From: Vigna angularis
Taxonomy: Eukaryota; Streptophyta; Magnoliopsida; Fabales; Fabaceae
Assembly: GCF_016808095.1 (NCBI RefSeq)
Contig: NC_068980.1
Coordinates: forward strand, 1,054,001 to 1,118,000
DNA length: 64,000 bases
Direction of reading: 5' to 3'
The position numbers and the translations under genes were made by a program. The notes beneath the pieces were generated by a model, which saw only the letters and a list, made by a program, of their open reading frames with translations, was not told the DNA's origin and did not search any database. This document shows, one piece after another, positions 53,201 to 64,000 of the stretch. Each line of letters begins with the position of its first letter. Positions within the stretch are counted from its first letter, which is position 1.

Positions 53201-56200
53201 TCTTATGACCAACGAATTTCTCGGAAACAGTTGGCACAATGTAATTTCTTGACCTCAACCTAAGAATTTCTATGCTTCTTTGGTTAAGAAAAGTGTGATT
53301 CTAATTTCATTGCTACTAATTACAGGCTACACACAATTTAGGACTTGACTATCTGGACTCTCGCGCGTTCTTCCAAGATTCATATTGGTTTTGGCTAGGT
53401 TTTGGGGCACTTGTTGGGTTTGTGCTCCTTTTGAACGTGTTGTTTGGTTTAGCTCTCCAATACCTTGACCGTGAGTACTTTTCATGTAATCTGTACTTTA
53501 AAATTCTCTCATAAATCAATTCGAGGTCTTACTAATATGTATGCCGCTGAATGTCAATGCAGCATTTGATAAGCCACAGGCATCTATAGCTGAAGACCCA
53601 GATACTGAAGCAAGCGCCACAGAAGTTGAATTACCACGCCTAGGTGAGTAGTGCTGCTTATATATCACTCGTATTGAATAACAAACGACAACCATACTCC
53701 TTTATCACCAGCAATTCGTATTATATTCCAAGACATTGAACATATTTTTCAAATGTCCTGCAGAAAGTTCAGGAAGAGATGGTCCTGTTATGGAGTCCAG
53801 CCATGGAAAGAAAAAGGGAATGGTTCTTCCTTTTGAACCACATTCTATCACCTTTGATGAAATCGTCTACTCTGTTGACATGCCCCAGGTAAATCACATT
53901 CGGTGTCCTAAATTTAGCATTCGGGTTTCTAACAGTGTCCCCATTTTAACACTTCTTCAGCCAGTAAAAAAAGAATTGTTTTCTGACTCCCTTGATTTCG
54001 ACTTGCAGGAAATGAAGGAGCAAGGGGTACAAGAGGACAGACTGGTGCTTCTGAAGGGTGTTAGTGGTGCATTCAGGCCTGGTGTTCTCACAGCTTTAAT
54101 GGGTGTAAGTGGTGCTGGTAAGACTACGTTGATGGATGTTCTGGCTGGTAGGAAAACCGGTGGATATATTGATGGAAGCATCAAAATTTCTGGGTACCCA
54201 AAGAAGCAAGAAACATTTGCGCGTATCTCTGGATACTGTGAGCAAAATGATATCCATTCACCTCATGTTACTGTTTACGAATCCTTGGTCTACTCAGCAT
54301 GGCTACGTTTACCTTCAAGTGTTGATTCCAAAACCAGAAAGGTTAGTTAGTAAGGACTTGTGAAAAATGTTAAAGCGTTTTAAGCTTAAGTAAGATAGCT
54401 GGCTTTATCTTCATAGAAGCTGATTGTTCGAAGTTTTTGGATTTGACAAATGATTGCAGATGTTCATTGAGGAAGTCATGGAATTGGTGGAGCTGAACCC
54501 ATTAAGGAACTCGCTGGTTGGTCTGCCAGGTGTGAGTGGCCTCTCTACTGAACAAAGGAAGAGGCTGACTATTGCAGTTGAATTGGTGGCTAACCCGTCC
54601 ATAATTTTCATGGATGAGCCTACTTCTGGGCTAGATGCAAGAGCTGCTGCTATTGTCATGAGAACAGTCAGAAACACTGTGGACACTGGAAGAACTGTTG
54701 TGTGCACCATCCATCAGCCCAGCATTGACATATTTGAAGCATTTGATGAGGTGAGTGACCACAATGACAAATGAAGACGTGTCTTATTTGGTTTCTCTCC
54801 CCTCGTAGGCTTGAATCTAACATGATGTCTTTTTGTGTGATTCCAGCTGTTCCTAATGAAGCGTGGAGGTCAGGAAATATATGTCGGTCCACTGGGTCGT
54901 CATTCTAGTCATCTGATCAAGTATTTTGAGGTAAGATCATACTCTAATAATCAAATGAGAACGACCATCATTCTTCACAGTAAATACTAAATTTTCCAAA
55001 TAATTTCAACTGTGCAGAGCATTGATGGAGTGAGCAAAATCAAAGATGGATATAACCCTGCTACTTGGATGTTGGAAGTTACAACCACAGCTCAAGAGCT
55101 TAGTTTGGGTGTTGATTTCACTGACCTGTACAAGAACTCTGATCTATATAGGTAGGGAAACGCAAGTGGATAAGAATTTACTAACTCTAGTTTGTTTTCT
55201 TGATTTTCATAATGCTTAAGTGAGTTTTTCATGGCTTTTCAGGAGAAACAAGCAGCTTATACAAGAATTGGGACAGCCTGCTCCCGGTTCAAAGGATCTT
55301 TATTTCCCTACTCAATACTCTCAGTCCTTCTTGGTTCAATGCCAAGCTTGCTTATGGAAACAACGTTGGTCATATTGGCGTAATCCACCATACACTTCTG
55401 TGAGGTTTTTCTTCACAACTTTCATAGCCATAATGTTTGGAACTATGTTCTGGGACCTCGGAGGAAAACAGTAAGTCAAATAAAATCTTATTATTTCTCT
55501 CCAAAAGTAAAGCGCATGATATACATATATGCTTTGACAACTTCCGAATTCCACTAGAGTTCTGATTCCTGTTGTGCTTTCACAGCTCAACAAGAGGAGA
55601 TCTGATGAATGCTCTGGGTTCAATGTATACTGCCGTTCTTTTCCTTGGAGTACAAAATTCTTCCTCCGTACAGCCAGTTGTGGCAGTTGAAAGGACTGTC
55701 TTCTACAGAGAAAAGGCTGCCGGAATGTATTCTGCCTTACCCTATGCATTTTCACAGGTATCATAACACAACATCAGCATCATTTATTCATTCATTTATT
55801 TTACAGACACATGTTACTAGTACTTTTGTTTGAATCACATTGATTATGTCAAGTGAAGTAACCAACCAACAAACAAACTGGGTGCTTTTTGTCACAGATT
55901 CTGGTGGAGCTACCCTATATCTTTTTTCAAGCGGTGACATACGGTGTAATAGTTTATGCCATGATCGGATTTGATTGGACTGCAGAGAAATTCTTTTGGT
56001 ATCTATTTTTCATGTACTTCACACTCTTGTACTTCACCTTCTACGGCATGATGGGTGTTGCAGTGACACCAAACCACCATGTTGCTTCCATTGTGGCTGC
56101 TGCATTTTATGCAATTTGGAATCTCTTCTCAGGATTTGTTGTTTCAAGACCTGTAAGTTGTTTGTTGCCACCCTGCCTTTGAATAAATCAAATACGTTGA

Positions 56201-56569
56201 GAAATGCATGCATATAGAGCCATACACAAGTGGTACGGTTTCAAGAGATGTACATGCATGATTAATATTAATATTAATAATAATAATATTGTTTTCTATT
56301 TTGAACAGAGCATCCCAATTTGGTGGAGATGGTACTATTGGGCATGCCCAGTGGCTTGGACCTTATATGGATTAGTTGGATCTCAGTTTGGAGATATATT
56401 GGAAGTTATGCCGTCTGAAAACAAGACTGTGAAAGCTTTCATAGAAGACAGTTATGGTATCAAACATGACTTCATTGGTGTTGCTGCTGTTGTGGTTGCT
56501 GGCATTGCAGTTCTCTTTGCATTCACTTTTGCTGTTGCAATCAAGACCTTTAACTTCCAAAAGAGATAG
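50202..56569 (+). CDS. ABC-2: full-size ABCG/PDR transporter, 1425 aa, intact
   Basis: 21 exons: 50202-50527, 50606-50726, 50830-51003, 51089-51248, 51356-51432, 51546-51599, 51703-52377, 52464-52780, 52877-53037, 53137-53240, 53326-53470, 53563-53643, 53764-53888, 54009-54341, 54460-54750, 54847-54930, 55018-55151, 55243-55470, 55586-55757, 55898-56152 and 56309-56569; every phase agrees. Layout NBD1-TMD1-NBD2-TMD2. The PDR-type N-terminus ([20 protein letters not shown]) is followed by Walker [10 protein letters not shown] (185-193), ISGGQ (324-328) and LFMDE. NBD2 has GVSGAGKTT (872-880), LSTEQ and IIFMDE (Asp1003). TMD2 ends in the conserved [17 protein letters not shown] and the final FNFQKR. 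It resembles tobacco PDR1 and Arabidopsis ABCG40, exporters of terpenoids or hormones in the plasma membrane; substrate unknown. It lacks three introns present in ABC-1. Its 3' half is duplicated in inverted form at 61486-64000. Confidence 0.95.
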
Positions 56570-56971
56570 AGAAACAGAGAGATAGATTTTTCCAACCTCA
56601 AATATTCTTTGTATTTTCCCACTTTTTTTTCCCATTGTTTTTAATTTCTCTCTAAACTTGTAATGTTTGTTTATATCTATAGTTTGTGTGCAACACCAGC
56701 CAATTTGAAGGCTGTACTAAGAAAATGTATGTATGATGAGTTTTTATACATGCTTACAGCATAATATTAAGTCCAATTCTGTGCATCACACAATTTTATT
56801 TATTTATTTGTTTATTTTATAATCTATCACCGGATATCTCTCCCACTTTTTTTAGATTTCTGTCTCGATCTTGTATCTTAAATTTAGTCTTATTCATAAA
56901 CTGCATCATAAATCATCTCCATCGTACCAACAAGTTGGTAGTTCAAATGGTGTTAAACTTTGTATACTTAA
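54457..56971 (+). repeat. inverted duplication, left arm (ABC-2 exons 15-21 and 3' flank)
   Basis: Pairs with 61486-64000 in reverse complement. Every exon edge from 54460 to 56569 maps to its partner by position sum 118457, so there is no net insertion or deletion over 2.1 kb. The left arm may extend further back than 54457, since its partner is cut off by the window edge. Confidence 0.93.
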
Positions 56972-57229
56972 ACAAGACTTTTGGTTGAAGTCTTAAAGAA
57001 AAAACGAGAGCACCGAAACCCTGTTGCCACTCTCACTACCACGATAAGGTTTTTGCCTTTATTTGAATTTTTGTTTGGACTTTTCAACTTTGGTTTGGTT
57101 TGGATCTAAATCTGTGGTTCAAATTAATCTCATCACGATACCCGTTTACTTCATTTGAATTAGATCTAATTTGAATTAAAAAAAAAAAACTTATAAAATT
57201 AGAGAGCAATCAGAGTTACACAGCAGAAG

Positions 57230-57350
57230 GAAGTTGGGTGCCGCTGGGCGAGCAAGGTGTCTCGGTGGGCGAGATACACGGGAGCAAGGAGCGTCTGGCG
57301 GTAGCTCACCGGAGTCAGACGGCGCTGGGCCGTGGCTTGACAAAGAGATC
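57230..57350. other. GC-rich patch in AT-rich DNA
   Basis: Contains repeated GCTGGGCGAG-like and CTCGGTGGGCGAG motifs in about 120 bp, unlike its surroundings. It is probably a fragment of a retrotransposon; no coding frame is recognised. Confidence 0.45.
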
Positions 57351-57795
57351 TCCTTTCGCGTTGTAATTGATTGAAGCCAACTTTACTGGGATGGCGCTTG
57401 GCAATAGTTGTAAGGATACGCGAAAATAGAGTATTTAATCATATTTTCCGCTAGGTTTTGCGTAAGAAAAAAAAAACTTTTAACAATTTGTTATTATAAG
57501 TTTTTCCGGACGTCCTTTCAAATTTCGACGTCACAGTCGTCAAAATAATATACGTCAATTTGTAAATTTGTTTTTTTTTTAATTTTTTTTGCCAATATCT
57601 TTTTATTGAAATTACAAAAAAATCAATATATAATACAAGAAAACACAATAAAAATATCTAGATTTTAAATTTAGTATTTGTATTTTGCTTATGACCAGAC
57701 AACCGCTACAACAAGAAAGAGTGACGCTTGGTAAGGACGGCCGGTCTGCGACAAATAAACAAATTAATCCCATGAAGATTAAGGTAAATCATGAT

Positions 57796-58601
57796 GGGTG
57801 TTGCTCCCTCCACCACTTCAAGTGTTTCTCCACCTTCCCACTATTTTTTTTTATTCCAAAAATACTTTACACATTTCACTATTTTCTTTTATTCCAAAAA
57901 TACTCTACACCTCCCTATTATCATCAACAATCTTTCTCTTTCTCTCCCTGCATTAATGGAGCATTTATATGACTTAGATTTAAACTTGTGACATATTGCA
58001 AAATATAAAATTAAGAGGAAACTTCAATATTAGTGCTTCTACCACTTCCATTTTATAAACTTAAAAGTTAGATGCAAATACAAAATAATAAACATAATAA
58101 TATTAATAGTAAATAATATATTATTATTATTATTATATACTAACTTTATAATGAGGAAAGAACTAAATAAATTTCAAATCTTTAATAAATAACTTTTCTT
58201 TTATATTTTAAGTATTTAATAATATTTTTATATTATTTATCTAATAAATTAAATACTTTATTCAAGTTATTTGAGTCAAACATGTTGGTAAGTTAAAACA
58301 TAATATAATGTTAAAAATTATAGATATTAAATGTTAAAAAAACACACATATATATAAACATTTTTCTAGAAATTTAGAACAAAATTTTACCATTTATTAA
58401 GTAATTTGAAGAAAAAAAAATATATTGAACAGTGAAAATAAGATTGAATCAAACTTATTTAAGGGAAAGTGTAAATAAAATTTTGCAATATATCACTTTT
58501 TGGAATAAAAGAAAATAATGGAAATGTATAGAGTATTTTTGGAATAAAGAAAATAGTGGGGAGGTGCAGGAGCACTTGGGGTGGTGGAGGGAGCAACACC
58601 C
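57796..58601. mobile_element. MULE-like non-autonomous element, 806 bp
   Basis: Terminal inverted repeats begin GGGTGTTGCTCCCTCCACCA on both ends, and about 120-130 bp of each end match as inverted repeats, including the ATTCCAAAAATACTCTA block. Flanks AATCATGAT (57787-57795) and AATCTTGAT (58602-58610) are a 9-bp target duplication with one mismatch. The centre is AT-rich with no transposase. Confidence 0.75.
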
Positions 58602-59165
58602 AATCTTGATTAAGGGTAATGGACTGGGATTGGGCCGATACTAAGACATCATTAATCTTGGGCTCACACCAAAAACTATAGATATAGGTCAAAGGGGAGG
58701 GGTAAGTGATTGTATTTACTGTACATTTATTATTGTTACATTGAATTACCCAATAGTTCACTTACGAAACTTTGGTATCAGAGCATCTTTAACAAGTACA
58801 CATCCATACCAGAAAACAAGATAGGAGACCAGTGAGCGAGACCGAGCGATGGAAGCGAACAAATTGTAAAAATGTTTGGTGACTCGACCTCGCAACCGAA
58901 ACACTTCCAAAACAGGTCCAAATGATTATAGTGAATTAGCAAGATATTCTCTTGTTTCCATTTTTTCTTATTTTGTATTTTTTTTGCTTTTCTTATTTTT
59001 TTTATATTTTTGTTTTTATTTTTTAAATTTTATTTAACTAGATGAAATTAAGTGTTGATAATTGTCCAATATATTTAAATTTTAGTCGATATGAAAATTT
59101 AACATTTTCATTTTATGATGATAAAAAATAAGTAAAATAGAAACATTAATTTCTTTTAATCTCTC

Positions 59166-59307
59166 GAGAAGAAATAGACAAAGAAGAAAGATGAGGAAAT
59201 AAAATTTTATTAAACCAAAATGTAATTACCTATGTGGAGAAGAAATAGACAAAGAAGAAAGATGAGGAAATAAAATTTTATTAAACCAAAATGTAATTAC
59301 CAATTTC
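59166..59307. repeat. 71-bp tandem duplication, two near-perfect copies
   Basis: GAGAAGAAATAGACAAAGAA begins at 59166 and 59237; the copies appear identical up to TAATTACC. Confidence 0.9.
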
Positions 59308-59746
59308 ACATAGGGTCACAGTGCAAAAATGAAGAAGGAAGTGACCATTCCTACATAAAGAGTCCTTAGGTAAGGTAAATTTTGCATTATTGGTTAAAGT
59401 CCTTTGCATATATTTTTTTTATGTTCATTAAATTTAGGGTTAAATATATTTTGGTCTTTAAACTTGAATACAAAACTGAAATTATTTATTGTATATATTT
59501 TAGTCCATAAATTTAAAAAATAAATGGATATAGCCTTTTTAACTCAATCACATTATTTTTTTTTTGTGTTAAGTAGTGTTTCATGTTGGAATTTGAGCAT
59601 AAAAAAAGTTAATATCATTGGATTAAAATGACTATATTCATAGTTAAAGTTGTTGGGTGTATCGAGGGGGAGGTTCATGTGGGTTACACAAACACCAATA
59701 ACATCTAAGCCAACTATATAAGGGATTGACGTCACTCTTTATCAAA

Positions 59747-59852
59747 AACCTTAAAACAATGGGTTAATAGGTCTTTCAGCTTTATATACTGTTCTACTTT
59801 CTCATTTCTATCCAATGTGAGACTTGAACTCACACTTGGATTCCCAACAAAA
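59747..59852. repeat. dispersed repeat, copy B (see 47812-47917)
   Basis: Same segment of about 105 bp as copy A. The upstream sequence, including TATATAAGGGATTGACGTCA, is not shared in full, so the element is not delimited. Confidence 0.65.
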
Positions 59853-60499
59853 GTTTGACAACCAAAATATATTCTAAGTCTAGTACAAAGACAAATTCAA
59901 ATTTTATGTCTAGGTTGATGGGCTAGAAACATATTCTCCTTTTTTTTTATGTTCTGTTTCTTTTAACTGAAAATTTCTTGTTTTTTAACCGTGTTATTAA
60001 TTTTGTTACACACTAACCTTGCTCTAGAAAATCTAAGTGACTATTACAAATCTTGAACCAAAAGTATTGTTTAATGTTCGTCAAATTAGGTCGAGCAGTC
60101 TTAGAAAAGGCTGACTTGATTGCTGATGTGTGACCAATTTCGAATTATCATGTGGGAAAAGTTTATTTGCAAGGACAATAATCAATTTTGTTGTGAGTAT
60201 TTGTGAATAAGTATGAGAAAAATTTTATTTCCTATGATATATATATTTATAGTATATATAGACTTATGAATAGAGGTGTCAACTTAATCCATAATCCATA
60301 AGTAAGCTCTAACTCACTCTTAAAAAGTTTTTTTTAAGAAATCTTTAAAGTGGAAATAAAAAAAAGCCTCAACTCTTGGAACTTCCTCTTAAGTGGGTTA
60401 AAGTCAAGACTAAAGTGAGTTTAGCTCCATCCTCACTATAAAACTTTTATCTTTCATTAACTTCTCCTTTATAATGTCTCTAATCTATTTTACTTTTTC

Positions 60500-60580
60500 T
60501 GCTTCTTTATTTTCACTTACTTGTTTTCTGCTTCTTTATTTTCACTTACTTGTTTTCTGCTTCTTTATTTTCACTTACAG
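60500..60580. repeat. 29-bp tandem repeat, about 2.8 copies
   Basis: TGCTTCTTTATTTTCACTTA starts at 60500, 60529 and 60558. Confidence 0.9.
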
Positions 60581-61485
60581 CTATGAACAAGCCAAGCTTT
60601 CGGTACCGGCCATCCATTATTTTATATACTTTTCTTTTCCAATAGGTAATGCATATAGTGATTTTTGGTGGTACAATAAACACTTTCTTTTTACGAATTC
60701 TGGTCCATTTTTCATTTGTCAAGGTGCATCTCAAAATATAAATTAATTCAAAATCAAAATGTTATTAATAAAGCCTGAAATATTATTATGTTTGAAAGCC
60801 TTTGATTATGAAATTTTGTAAAAAAGTGTTATCAGTGGTTCCAATATTTTATTTCATTCTTTTATTTATTTATTTATTTTTCCGTAATTTCAACTAAAAA
60901 AACTTGCTTTAAAAAAATTATCAAAAACAAATTTGGAAATTAAGGAATAATTGTATAAAAGTATCACTCATAAAATAATTAATAAAAAAATAGTTATGAA
61001 ATAAAAAATTAATTTTATTGGTAAAAAATATAATTATACATAAATCAATTACGTTGTAAGTTATTACTAACAAAAATAAAATGAAAGATAGTGTTGTGGT
61101 AAAAATATATGAGAAACATTTCAAAAAAAAAAATCTGTGGATTGATCCTGATCCAGATAACTTTTATAGATATTTTGATTTTGTGAATTTTTTTTATAAA
61201 CGACTTTTTAGTTCTATAAATTTTTTTTGATCCTAATCCACGTGAGTGGGTCAGGACCAAAACCATATAAGAGGAGTCGAGTCTATGAATAATATATTAA
61301 TAGATTGTGCTATTATCAAAGGATTATGTTTATGCCATAAATAATATCATATAACTCATAAATATTATTTTTTTCCTTATTTAAAGACAGTTAATATATC
61401 ATATGATGTCACACTTAAATCCTTTAGACTCTTTTAGGTCTTCCAAATAATAATAATTTTGTAAATTTAAGCAGGTAGGTACATT

Positions 61486-64000
61486 TAAGTATACAAAGTA
61501 CAACACCATTTGGACTACCAACTTGTCGGTATGATGGTGGATGATTTATGATGCAGTTTATGAATAAGACTAAATTTAAGATACAAGATCGAGACAGAAA
61601 TCTAAAAAAAGTGGGAGAGATATCCGGTGATAGATTATAAAATAAACAAATAAATAAATAAAATTGTGTGATGCACAGAATTGGACTTAATATTATGCTG
61701 TAAGCATGTATAAAAACTCATCATACATACATTTTCTTAGTACAGCCTTCAAATTGGCTGGTGTTGCACACAAACTATAGATATAAACAAACATTACAAG
61801 TTTAGAGAGAAATTAAAAACAATGGGAAAAAAAAGTGGGAAAATACAAAGAATATTTGAGGTTGGAAAAATCTATCTCTCTGTTTCTCTATCTCTTTTGG
61901 AAGTTAAAGGTCTTGATTGCAACAGCAAAAGTGAATGCAAAGAGAACTGCAATGCCAGCAACCACAACAGCAGCAACACCAATGAAGTCATGTTTGATAC
62001 CATAACTGTCTTCTATGAAAGCTTTCACAGTCTTGTTTTCAGACGGCATAACTTCCAATATATCTCCAAACTGAGATCCAACTAATCCATATAAGGTCCA
62101 AGCCACTGGGCATGCCCAATAGTACCATCTCCACCAAATTGGGATGCTCTGTTCAAAATAGAAAACAATATTATTATTATTAATATTAATATTAATCATG
62201 CATGTACATCTCTTGAAACCGTACCACTTGTGTATGGCTCTATATGCATGCATTTCTCAACGTATTTGATTTATTCAAAGGCAGGGTGGCAACAAACAAC
62301 TTACAGGTCTTGAAACAACAAATCCTGAGAAGAGATTCCAAATTGCATAAAATGCAGCAGCCACAATGGAAGCAACATGGTGGTTTGGTGTCACTGCAAC
62401 ACCCATCATGCCGTAGAAGGTGAAGTACAAGAGTGTGAAGTACATGAAAAATAGATACCAAAAGAATTTCTCTGCAGTCCAATCAAATCCGATCATGGCA
62501 TAAACTATTACACCGTATGTCACCGCTTGAAAAAAGATATAGGGTAGCTCCACCAGAATCTGTGACAAAAAGCACCCAGTTTGTTTGTTGGTTGGTTACT
62601 TCATTTGACATAATCAATGTGATTCAAACAAAAGTACTAGTAACATGTGTCTGTAAAATAAATGAATGAATAAATGATGCTGATGTTGTGTTATGATACC
62701 TGTGAAAATGCATAGGGTAAGGCAGAATACATTCCGGCAGCCTTTTCTCTGTAGAAGACAGTCCTTTCAACTGCCACCACTGGCTGTACGGAAGAAGAAT
62801 TTTGTACTCCAAGGAAAAGAACGGCAGTATACATTGAACCCAGAGCATTCATCAGATCTCCTCTTGTTGAGCTGTGAAAGCACAACAGGAATCAGAACTC
62901 TAGTGGAATTCGGAAGTTGTCAAAGCATATATGTATATCATGCACTTTACTTTTGGAGAGTAATAATAAGATTTTATTTGACTTACTGTTTTCCTCCGAG
63001 GTCCCAGAACATAGTTCCAAACATTATGGCTATGAAAGTTGTGAAGAAAAACCTCACAGAAGTGTATGGTGGATTACGCCAATATGACCAACGTTGTTTC
63101 CATAAGCAAGCTTGGCATTGAACCAAGAAGGATTGAGAGTATTGAGTAGGGAAATGAAGATCCTTTGAACCGGGAGCAGGCTGACCCAATTCTTGTATAA
63201 GCTGCTTGTTTCTCCTGAAAAGCCATGAAAAACTCACTTAAGCATTATGAAAATCAAGAAAACAAACTAGAGTTAGTAAATTCCAATCCACTTGCGTTGC
63301 CTTACCTATATAGATCAGAGTTCTTGTACAGATCAGTGAAATCAACACCCAAACTAAGCTCTTGAGCTGTGGTTGTAACTTCCAACATCCAAGTAGCAGG
63401 GTTATATCCATCTTTGATTTTGCTCACTCCATCAATGCTCTGGACAGTGGAAATTATTAGGAAAATTTAGTATTTACTGTGAAGAATGATGGTCGTTCTC
63501 ACTTGATTATTAGAGTATGATCTTACCTCAAAATACTTGATCAGATGACTAGAATGACGTCCCAGTGGCCCGACATATATTTCCTGACCTCCACGCTTCA
63601 TTAGGAACAGCTGGAATCACACAAAAAGACATCATGTTAGATTCAAGCCTACGTGGGGAGAGAAACCAAGTAAGACACGTCTTCGTTTGTCATTGTTGTC
63701 ACTGACCTCATCAAATGCTTCAAATATGTCAATGCTGGGCTGATGGATGGTGCACACAACAGTTCTTCCAGTGTCCACAGTGTTTCTGACTGTTCTCATG
63801 ACAATAGCAGCGGCTCTTGCATCTAGCCCAGAAGTAGGCTCATCCATGAAAATTATGGACGGGTTAGCCACCAATTCAACCGCAATAGTCAGCCTCTTCC
63901 GCTGTTCAGTAGAGAGGCCACTCACACCTGGCAATCCAACCAGCGAGTTCCTTAATGGGTTCAGCTCCACCAATTCCATGACTTCCTCAATGAACATCTG
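61486..64000 (-). repeat. inverted duplication, right arm (continues past the window)
   Basis: Reverse complement of 54457-56971. From about 61543 to 62603 I saw no mismatch with the left arm, introns and 3' UTR included. Scattered single-base differences occur further right, and several differences plus an indel occur at 61490-61540. Confidence 0.93.
61888..63997 (-). CDS. ABC-3: ABCG/PDR transporter, C-terminal part (5' end outside window)
   Basis: Seven exons, coding order: 63997-63707, 63610-63527, 63439-63306, 63214-62987, 62871-62700, 62559-62305 and 62148-61888. They match exons 15-21 of ABC-2 in length and phase; an acceptor CAG at 64000-63998 shows that the gene continues to the right. 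Contains the second half of NBD2 ([21 protein letters not shown] with the normal Asp) and all of TMD2, ending in FNFQKR and TAG. The protein differs from ABC-2 by very few residues (for example His for Tyr in SKDLHFPTQ). It lies convergent to ABC-2. The frame is open throughout, with none of the damage seen in ABC-1. Presumed function as for ABC-2. Confidence 0.92.

Larger units (their letters stand above)
56972..61485. other. spacer between the inverted arms, repeat-rich, no gene recognised
   Basis: 4.5 kb holding a GC-rich patch (about 57230-57350), a MITE-like element (57796-58601), two tandem repeats (59166-59307, 60500-60580), a dispersed repeat copy (59747-59852) and AT-rich filler. The open frame at 60474-60746 is partly a translated 29-bp repeat. 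Neither ABC gene has a partner sequence here, so the duplication edge lies near 56971 and 61486. Confidence 0.6.

Noticed and set aside
60474..60746. 90-codon hydrophobic frame in the spacer
   Set aside because: Its first half is the 29-bp tandem repeat; the rest has no family resemblance.
61822..62085. 87-codon frame identical in both inverted arms
   Set aside because: Antisense shadow of the last ABC exon; it is identical only because the arms are identical.

Overview
The window is nuclear DNA of a flowering plant. The evidence is AT-rich intergenic DNA, short GT-AG introns, plant-only families (plastid ATP/ADP carrier, NPH3-like protein, full-size PDR-type ABCG transporters) and plant-type transposon debris. 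The overall look suggests a legume of the bean/cowpea group, but that is an impression and nothing in the sequence proves it. Coordinates below are exon models built by hand from splice signals, reading phase and family conservation. Exon sums stay in phase except where a break is reported.

Left part (1-12.2 kb): two minus-strand genes. The first is a BAH-RRM protein of the ASI1/IBM2/SG1 type whose 3' end runs off the left edge. The second is a complete membrane-anchored alpha/beta hydrolase (647 aa) with an Asp in the nucleophile position. From 12.2 to 25.2 kb there is a long gene-poor stretch. It holds a 578-bp foldback element (9-bp target duplication) with a GC-rich palindromic core, several long (TA)n tracts and a 2.2-kb solo LTR with an exact 5-bp target duplication.

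Middle (25-37 kb): a plus-strand plastid ATP/ADP translocase (617 aa, all four key charged residues present), a plus-strand NPH3-like protein lacking the usual N-terminal BTB domain (412 aa), and a minus-strand 740-aa protein that combines an HNH-like motif with a long coiled-coil tail and appears to use one GC-AG intron.

Right part (40-64 kb): a cluster of three full-size ABCG/PDR transporters. ABC-1 (24 exons) and ABC-2 (21 exons, 1425 aa) lie head to tail. ABC-3 is an inverted, almost identical copy of the 3' half of ABC-2 that continues past the right edge, so ABC-2 and ABC-3 converge around a 4.5-kb spacer filled with repeats. ABC-1 has a one-base loss in an A run that truncates the protein before its second membrane domain, plus an Asp-to-Gly change in Walker B of its second ATPase domain. 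ABC-2 looks intact. About 1 kb at the 3' ends of ABC-2 and ABC-3, introns and 3' UTR included, shows no mismatch that I could find, while sequence on both sides does differ. This pattern suggests recent gene conversion or an assembly artefact.
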